DNA of 35,456 nt from an uncultured Oscillospiraceae bacterium (GTDB lineage Bacteria > Bacillota > Clostridia > Oscillospirales > Oscillospiraceae), in assembly GCA_944385675.1 (NCBI GenBank), contig CALWYD010000120.1:1-35456 (forward strand). The letters run 5' to 3'. The notes beneath the pieces were generated by a model. It saw nothing but the letters and a program-made list of their open reading frames with translations, made no database searches and was not told where the DNA came from. Every line of letters starts with the position of its first letter. Within the stretch, counting starts at the first letter, position 1. Of this stretch, positions 30,346-35,456 are shown one piece after another. Position numbers and translations under genes: made by a program.

Positions 30346-30382
30346 AAAAGCTGTGGGAAAGGATAACTTTCCCACAGCTTTT
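30346..30382 (-). terminator. Terminator between glgA and glgP
   Basis: AAAAGCTGTGGGAAAG (on minus, 30382-30367) pairs with CTTTCCCACAGCTTTT (30361-30346) around a 5-base loop, with TTTTTC following. It should stop transcripts from glgA, yet its 5' arm overlaps the start site of the glgP promoter. Confidence 0.85.
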
Positions 30383-30411
30383 ATTCTACCAGTTTTACCT
30401 GGGAGCGTCAA
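30383..30411 (-). promoter_or_regulatory. glgP promoter
   Basis: On the minus strand TTGACG (30411-30406), a 17-bp spacer and TAGAAT (30388-30383). The expected start site near 30376 is within the 5' arm of the glgA terminator, so transcripts from here lack the outer part of that arm. Confidence 0.8.
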
Positions 30412-30440
30412 CTGGCGGAAAAACTGAAAACAGGCAGGGT

Positions 30441-31877
30441 TTAGCCCAGAATTCGCTGATAGATGTCCAGATACTGCCGCGCGGAGTGAGTCCAGGAGAA
30501 GTCCGCTGTCATCCCCGCCTTTTGCAGGCCACGCCAGGCCTTCTTGTTGGTGGAGTAGAGCTCTACCGCTTCCCGCAGCACCCAGAGCATATCCCCTGCG
30601 TTGATGTCGGCAAAGGTAAAGCCCCGGCCCTCCCCAGTAAACTTGTTGTAGGGGATGACCGTGTCCTTCAGTCCTCCTGTCTCCCGCACCACGGGGACGG
30701 TGCCAAAGCGCATGGCGATCATCTGGCTGAGGCCGCAGGGTTCGGAGATGGAGGGCATGAGGAACAGGTCCGCCCCGGCGTAAATCATATCAGAGAGGGG
30801 GGCGGAATAGGTAATCTGGGCGGCAAAGCGCCCCGGGTACTGGCTCTGGGCGTGGCGGAAGGCCTCCTCATACTGCCAGTCGCCCGTGCCCAGAACCACC
30901 ATCTGTACGTCCATACCCATAATCTCGTGGAGCACATCAGTAATGAGAGAGAAGCCCTTATGCCCCACCAGTCGGGAGACACAGGCAATGATGGGTACGT
31001 CCGGATTCTCCTGCAGGCCCACCGCCTGCTGCAGGGCCAGCTTACACTCCGTCTTCCCCTTCACCAGAGCCTTGGGGGAGAAATTGGCCGCCAGCCCCGG
31101 GTGGGTGGACGGATCGTAAAGTGCCATGTCAATGCCGTTGAGTATGCCCTGGATCTTGCCGCTTTGCTGGTTGATGACCCCGTCCAGACCCCGCCCGTAG
31201 AAGGGGGTACGCAGCTCCTGGGCATAGGTGGGAGAGACCGTGGTGACAAAGTTGGAGGCCAGGATAGCCCCCTTCATCAGATTTACATCCCCAAAGTATG
31301 CCAGCATGCCCTCGTTGAAATAACTCTTGTCCAGGCCAATCACATCCTGGAGCACCTGGTCCCCATAGCGGCCCTGGTACTCAATATTGTGGATGGTAAA
31401 CACAGTGCGGGCGTTGCCCAGCTGAGGAATGCGGTACTTCTCCTCCAGCAGATATACCGGAACCAGGGCTGTCTGCCAGTCATTGCAGTGGATGATGTCA
31501 GGCCACCAGTCCAGCTGCCCCATGCTCTCCAGAATGGCCCGGGAGAAGTAGGCAAAGCGTTCGCAGTCGTCAAAGTGGCCGTAGAGCTGCCAGCGCTTAA
31601 AGTAGTACTCGTTGTCCACAAACCAGTAGGTAACCCCCTCCCGCTCCAGCTGGAAGAGGCCGCAGTATACCTGCCGCCAGGCCAGGGTGACATTAAAGTA
31701 CTTTAAAAAAGTCATCTGGCTGCGCCAGTCCCCGTTAATCCCCTCGTACAAAGGGAGAATAACCTTGACCTCGTGCCCCTCCCGGGCCAGGGCCTGGGGC
31801 AGAGAGCCGGCCACATCGGCCAGGCCGCCGGTCTTAATAAAAGGGGCAACCTCAGAGGAGGCAAATAAGATTTTCAT
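30441..31877 (-). CDS. glgA: Glycogen synthase (ADP-glucose dependent)
   Basis: Transfers glucose from ADP-glucose to growing alpha-1,4 chains. The start is ATG 31877 after AAAGGAAC, giving 478 residues, standard for bacterial GlgA (GT5). MKILFASSEVAPFIKTGGLADVAGSLPQAL carries the substrate-binding KTGGL (Lys15). Also visible are HCNDWQTALVP, TIHNIEYQGRY, and near the C terminus PSISEPCGLSQMIAMRFGTVPVVRETGGLKDTV with the catalytic glutamate pair region. A much longer open frame upstream is only antisense-like reading of glgD and not part of the protein. It lies 110 bp after glgD. Confidence 0.97.
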   Translation of the reverse strand: MKILFASSEVAPFIKTGGLADVAGSLPQALAREGHEVKVILPLYEGINGDWRSQMTFLKYFNVTLAWRQVYCGLFQLEREGVTYWFVDNEYYFKRWQLYGHFDDCERFAYFSRAILESMGQLDWWPDIIHCNDWQTALVPVYLLEEKYRIPQLGNARTVFTIHNIEYQGRYGDQVLQDVIGLDKSYFNEGMLAYFGDVNLMKGAILASNFVTTVSPTYAQELRTPFYGRGLDGVINQQSGKIQGILNGIDMALYDPSTHPGLAANFSPKALVKGKTECKLALQQAVGLQENPDVPIIACVSRLVGHKGFSLITDVLHEIMGMDVQMVVLGTGDWQYEEAFRHAQSQYPGRFAAQITYSAPLSDMIYAGADLFLMPSISEPCGLSQMIAMRFGTVPVVRETGGLKDTVIPYNKFTGEGRGFTFADINAGDMLWVLREAVELYSTNKKAWRGLQKAGMTADFSWTHSARQYLDIYQRILG

Positions 31878-31987
31878 TTTGATCCCGTTCCTTTCCACAT
31901 GTGATCTCCGATGCCTGGAACAAAGCCCCACCCGGAGGAGCGGAGTATGCCGCCCGCCCCCGGGATGGGGCCTGCTGTTATATTTGG

Positions 31988-33103
31988 TTACACCACCGAG
32001 CCCTTGGCAATGGCCAAGGGGTAGGTGTGGTGCCCCATGAGCATCCGATCCTCCTGGACCGTGACGTTTTTGTCGGTGATGACATAGGACAGGGAGGCTC
32101 CCGCCTTCACCACCGTACCCTGCATGAGCACGCTGTTGGACACCTTGGCCCCCTTCTCCACTACCACGCCCCGGAAGAGGATGGAGTTTTCCACCTCGCC
32201 CTCGATGTAGCAGCCGTCCGCCACCAGAGAACACCGGGAAATCGCATTGGGACCGTAATAGGTGGAGGGGTTGGACTGGTCCTTGGTGCGGATGGGCCGG
32301 GCGGGGTTGAACAGATCCGCCCGCACCGCCGGATCCAGCAGCTCCATGGAGCGCTGGTAGTAGTCACTGATGGACTGGAACTGGGCCACATATCCCTGGT
32401 GAATATAGGGCACCAGCTTCAGAGACTTGATCCGGGGCTGAAGTACCCCACGGCTGAAGTATTGGATGTCATGGGCGGAGCAGTAGTCCACCATATCCAA
32501 CAGCAGCTGTTTGGAGATGACATACAGACGCAGGGACTCCAGAGCGTTGGCTGCCGAAGTGGGGTGGATGGACAGGTCGGTGATCCGCCCCTCCTCATTC
32601 ATCTCCACATACTCGGAGAAGCGGGGCGTCCCCTTCAGGATAGGGGTACACACCAGGGTAATATCTGCCCCGGTGGCAATGTGCTGCTCCAGCACCTTGT
32701 TTACCGGCAGGTTCAGTGCCATGTCCCCACGGCCCATGATGACATAGTCCTCCCGGATATTCTGCAGGTAGTCGGCTACCCCAGCCAGGGCCGCCATGTC
32801 CCCCCGGTACTCCCCGCCGCCCTTCTGGGCGTAGCTGAAGGGGGGCAGAATACGCAGCCCGCCGTGCTTGCGGCTCAGATCCCAGTCCTTGCCTGAGCCC
32901 ACGTGGTCCAAAAGGGACTGGTAGCTCTCGTGGACGATAATGCCCACGCTGGAGATGCCTGCGTTCACATAGCTGGACAGCATGAAGTCGATGAGCCGGT
33001 ACCGCCCGCCGAAGGGCAGGGAACAGGTGTTGCGCGGACGGGTCAGCTCTCCCAGATTGGCGTCGGAGCGGTAGGCGTACAGGATCCCGTGCAGATCGTT
33101 CAC
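31988..33103 (-). CDS. glgD: Glucose-1-phosphate adenylyltransferase, GlgD subunit
   Basis: Non-canonical subunit of ADP-glucose pyrophosphorylase found in Firmicutes, which modulates GlgC. The 371 residues show the nucleotidyltransferase fold with [21 protein letters not shown]. At the N terminus, where GlgC has LAGGQGSRL, GlgD has [16 protein letters not shown], so the nucleotide-binding loop is altered as usual in GlgD. The C-terminal part is a left-handed beta helix ([33 protein letters not shown]). Its start overlaps the glgC stop by 4 bp (ATGA), so the subunits are co-translated. Confidence 0.96.
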   Translation of the reverse strand: MNDLHGILYAYRSDANLGELTRPRNTCSLPFGGRYRLIDFMLSSYVNAGISSVGIIVHESYQSLLDHVGSGKDWDLSRKHGGLRILPPFSYAQKGGGEYRGDMAALAGVADYLQNIREDYVIMGRGDMALNLPVNKVLEQHIATGADITLVCTPILKGTPRFSEYVEMNEEGRITDLSIHPTSAANALESLRLYVISKQLLLDMVDYCSAHDIQYFSRGVLQPRIKSLKLVPYIHQGYVAQFQSISDYYQRSMELLDPAVRADLFNPARPIRTKDQSNPSTYYGPNAISRCSLVADGCYIEGEVENSILFRGVVVEKGAKVSNSVLMQGTVVKAGASLSYVITDKNVTVQEDRMLMGHHTYPLAIAKGSVV

Positions 33104-34308
33104 ACCCGCTCACCTCCCTTCACATCTTCCCGGACCATGGCGCTGGGGGACACCACCGCGTCCTCCCCCACGGTCACCCCGCCGGCCACCACCGCGATGC
33201 CCCAGTCGGGGCTTTCGGTGGGCGCAGAGCCCACCACCGCCCGGGCCTCGATCACCGCGTCCTCCGCCACGATGGCGTAGGACACCTGGGCCCCCGCCTT
33301 CACCACGGCCCCCGGCATGAGGATGGAGTACTGCACGTTGGCCCCCTCCTCCACCGTCACCGAGTGGAAGAGCACCGAATTCTCCACCGTCCCGTCCACC
33401 TGGCTGCCGCCGGTGACCAGGGAGTGGGAGATGTGGGCGTTGGGCCCGGTGATGTGGGGTGGCTTGATGGGAGAACGGGCGAAGATGGGCCAGCTGGGGT
33501 CGTACAGGTCGATGCTGCTGCGGGGGGCCAGCATGTCCATGTTGGCGTCCCACAGGGAGTTGATGGTCCCCACGTCCTTCCAGTAGCCGTGGAAGCGGTA
33601 GGCCATCATCTTTTCACCGGCCGAGAGCATGTTGGGGATGATGTTCTTCCCAAAGTCGTTGGAGGACTTGGGGTCGGCCTCGTCGTCGATGAGCGCCTGG
33701 CGCAGCTTCTGCCAGGTGAAGATGTAGATGCCCATGGAGGCCAGGTTGCTCTTGGGATGGGCCGGCTTCTCCTCAAACTCGTAGATCCGGTCGTGCTCGT
33801 CCACGTTCATGATGCCAAAGCGGGTGGCCTCCTCCATGGTCACCTCCAGCACCGAGATGGTGCAGGCCGCCCCCTCCTTCTTGTGCAGGGAGAGCATGTC
33901 CGCGTAGTCCATCTTATAGATGTGGTCGCCGGACAGGATGACCACGTAGTCCGGGTCGTACAGGTCCAGAAACCCGATGTTCTGATAGATGGCGTTGGCC
34001 GTCCCCTTGTACCAGGTGCCCTGGTCCCCCTCCCGCATGTAGGGAGGCAGGATGTGCACGCCGCCGTCGGACCGGTCCAGGTCCCAGGGCTGGCCGTTGC
34101 CGATGTAGCTGTTGAGCTCCAGCGGCCGGTACTGGGTGAGCACGCCCACCGTGTCGATGCCCGAGTTGACACAGTTGGACAGGGGGAAATCGATGATGCG
34201 GTACTTCCCGCCGAAGGGAACGGCGGGCTTTGCCACGTGACTGGTCAGAGCGTACAGGCGGCTGCCCTGTCCGCCGGCCAGCAGCATGGCCACGACTTCT
34301 TTCTTCAT
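33100..34308 (-). CDS. glgC: Glucose-1-phosphate adenylyltransferase, catalytic subunit
   Basis: Makes ADP-glucose from ATP and glucose-1-phosphate, the committed step of glycogen synthesis. I chose ATG 34308 ([18 protein letters not shown], 402 residues), which follows AGAGGTG. A GTG 12 bases earlier overlaps that site. Motifs are [13 protein letters not shown] with the catalytic loop, [40 protein letters not shown] with the metal Asp, [12 protein letters not shown], and the beta-helix tail. It is between glgB and glgD in the same direction. The 137-bp gap to glgB is GC-rich, and I see no clear promoter in it. Confidence 0.97.
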   Translation of the reverse strand: MKKEVVAMLLAGGQGSRLYALTSHVAKPAVPFGGKYRIIDFPLSNCVNSGIDTVGVLTQYRPLELNSYIGNGQPWDLDRSDGGVHILPPYMREGDQGTWYKGTANAIYQNIGFLDLYDPDYVVILSGDHIYKMDYADMLSLHKKEGAACTISVLEVTMEEATRFGIMNVDEHDRIYEFEEKPAHPKSNLASMGIYIFTWQKLRQALIDDEADPKSSNDFGKNIIPNMLSAGEKMMAYRFHGYWKDVGTINSLWDANMDMLAPRSSIDLYDPSWPIFARSPIKPPHITGPNAHISHSLVTGGSQVDGTVENSVLFHSVTVEEGANVQYSILMPGAVVKAGAQVSYAIVAEDAVIEARAVVGSAPTESPDWGIAVVAGGVTVGEDAVVSPSAMVREDVKGGERV

Positions 34309-34445
34309 ACAGTCTGTCACCTCTTGTCTGTTTCACGCGGGGGTGGGGGGATCGGCCCGGAGCGGGAGGACGCAGGCGCCCCCTCCGGGCGCGGGCTATG
34401 GAACAAGGCGGGCCGCAGTCCGGCCGGCCCTGGACGTCCCGATGG

Positions 34446-35456
34446 TCAGGGGGTGGATTTGCGGCCGGCCCGCTTCCCGGCCCTGGGGGCCGCCTCCCTG
34501 GCGGGCTTGGCCTTGGCGGTTTTTTCCCTGGCGGGTTTGGTCTTGGCGGTTTTTTCCTTGGCGGGCTTGGCGGAGGCGGGCTTGGAGGCCGCCTCCCCGG
34601 AAGCCGCCTTCCGGCCCCGGGCCGGCGCCTTCTTCTCCGCCGCCTTGTCCGCCTTGTCCGCCTTGGGCTTGCGGACGGGGTTGCGGCGGGTGCAGCGGTA
34701 GATCATGGCCGACATGGGGGGCAGGTCGATGACCAGGGACTGCTGCTGGTCGTGGTAGGGCACCTTCTCCGTCTTCAGCGGGCCCTGGTCCCCCAGCCCC
34801 TGGCCGCCGAAGCGGGTCTCGTCGGTGTTGAACACCGGCGTCCAGGTGCCCGCGAAGGGCACCCCGATGCGGTAGCCCTCCCGGTGGTTGGGGGAGAAGT
34901 TGCACACGATGGCCAGGGGCTTGCCGCTCTTGTCCCAGCGCAGGAAGGAGACGGTGTTGGCCGTGTTGTCGTCGGCGCACAGCCACTGGAACCCCTGCCA
35001 GGAGTCGTCCTGCTCCCACAGGGCGGGCTCGGAGAGGTAGAAGGCGTTCATGGCCTGGAAGAAGGCCTGGGTCTGGCGGTGGGGCTCGTACTGCAGCAGG
35101 TGCCAGTCCAGGGAGTACTCGTAGTGCCACTCGTTCCACTGCCCCAGCTCCGCCCCCATGAAGGTGAGCTTCTTCCCCGGGTGGGTCATCATGTAGGCGT
35201 AGAACGCCCGCACCCCCGCAAACTTCTGGGGGTTGTCCCCCGGCATCTTCCCGAAGAAGGAGCCCTTCATGTGCACCACCTCGTCGTGGGACAGGGGCAG
35301 GATGTAATTCTCCGAGAAGGCGTACATGAGAGAGAAGGTGATGTCCCGGTGGTTGAACTGCCGGAAGTAGGGGTCCAGCTTGATATAGTGGCAGATGTCG
35401 TTCATCCAGCCCATGTTCCACTTGAAGTTGAAGCCCAGGCCCCCCTCGTCCACCGG
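34446..35456 (-). CDS. glgB: 1,4-alpha-glucan branching enzyme, C-terminal part with basic Ala/Lys/Pro tail (5' end outside window)
   Basis: GH13 enzyme that introduces alpha-1,6 branches in glycogen. The visible 336 residues begin inside the catalytic barrel: GGLGFNFKWNMGWMND, then LPLSHDEVVHMKGS with the conserved His-Asp of the active site, MGAELGQWNEWHY, and the C-terminal beta domain ending ...SAMIYRCTRRN. A roughly 78-residue tail follows, consisting almost only of Lys, Ala, Pro, Arg, Glu and Thr with 10-residue repeats (KPAREKTAKA type). Ordinary branching enzymes end at or just after the beta domain. The reading frame is open to the window edge, so the protein is partial. Confidence 0.96.
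   Translation of the reverse strand, partial: PVDEGGLGFNFKWNMGWMNDICHYIKLDPYFRQFNHRDITFSLMYAFSENYILPLSHDEVVHMKGSFFGKMPGDNPQKFAGVRAFYAYMMTHPGKKLTFMGAELGQWNEWHYEYSLDWHLLQYEPHRQTQAFFQAMNAFYLSEPALWEQDDSWQGFQWLCADDNTANTVSFLRWDKSGKPLAIVCNFSPNHREGYRIGVPFAGTWTPVFNTDETRFGGQGLGDQGPLKTEKVPYHDQQQSLVIDLPPMSAMIYRCTRRNPVRKPKADKADKAAEKKAPARGRKAASGEAASKPASAKPAKEKTAKTKPAREKTAKAKPAREAAPRAGKRAGRKSTP
34500..34570 (-). repeat. 30-bp tandem repeats encoding the glgB tail
   Basis: Units at 34500-34529 and 34530-34559 differ at only three positions, and a partial third unit begins at 34560. Each encodes a KPA(K/R)EKTAK(T/A)-type decapeptide. The 30-bp period keeps frame, so copy number could change without frameshift. 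Confidence 0.85.

Noticed and set aside
31878..32234. 119-codon N-terminal extension of glgA
   Set aside because: The extension overlaps glgD in another frame and has shadow composition. ATG 31877 has a good ribosome binding site and the canonical GlgA start.

Overview
The window looks like chromosome of a GC-rich, spore-forming clostridium, most like the Oscillospiraceae (Flavonifractor/Oscillibacter-type). This is inferred from four things: the rpsD-rpoA-rplQ order, strong AGGAGG ribosome binding sites, a glgB-glgC-glgD-glgA-glgP cluster that includes the Firmicute GlgD subunit, and a PdaB-like spore deacetylase. No taxonomic search was possible. The DNA is densely coding with many clean intrinsic terminators. 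I saw no tRNA, rRNA, CRISPR array, transposase or prophage.

Layout. 1-2.6 kb: end of the ribosomal protein operon (rpsD 3' part, rpoA, rplQ). The rpoA-rplQ gap is unusually long and hairpin-rich. The tail of rplQ plus its terminator is duplicated 348 bp downstream, flanking two copies of a hairpin-bearing repeat. 2.8-4.7 kb: acyltransferase and amidohydrolase. 4.7-8.2 kb: an aldehyde dehydrogenase divergent from a MarR-MATE efflux pair with a palindromic operator over its promoter. 8.4-12 kb: a YkpA-type ABC-F ATPase and a Na/Pi cotransporter-PhoU fusion whose leader carries a short ORF and a terminator. 12.1-15.4 kb: an ECF sigma factor with its membrane partner, and an LCP cell-wall ligase. 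15.4-19.4 kb: a divergent pair that looks like a Type II restriction-modification system (large N6-adenine methyltransferase and a probable endonuclease) with a palindrome between the genes. 19.4-23.9 kb: a minus-strand run of OmpR-family regulator, histidine kinase, HtrA protease, NUDIX hydrolase and a small protein. 24-25.2 kb: a cation diffusion facilitator with a leader terminator. 25.3-25.86 kb: three tandem small-RNA-like units. 25.9-27.6 kb: tyrA and a PdaB-like deacetylase. 27.9-35.5 kb: the glycogen cluster, with glgB running off the window and carrying a Lys/Ala/Pro-rich tail.

The most interesting element is the array at 25316-25860. Three units are spaced exactly 193 bp apart. Each has hexamers at 11-bp period (TTYACA-N5-TTCAYN...), a -10 box exactly 48 bp from the first hexamer, a C/U-rich stretch resembling an anti-Shine-Dalgarno sequence, an ACACACACA linker and a GC-rich hairpin. 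The same hexamer pair lies upstream of the OmpR-family regulator gene 2 kb away, whose run of genes also contains htrA. In architecture this resembles the streptococcal CiaRH regulon (CiaR direct repeats, csRNAs, htrA). I infer a two-component system controlling a family of multicopy regulatory RNAs. No part of this was tested by computation or experiment.
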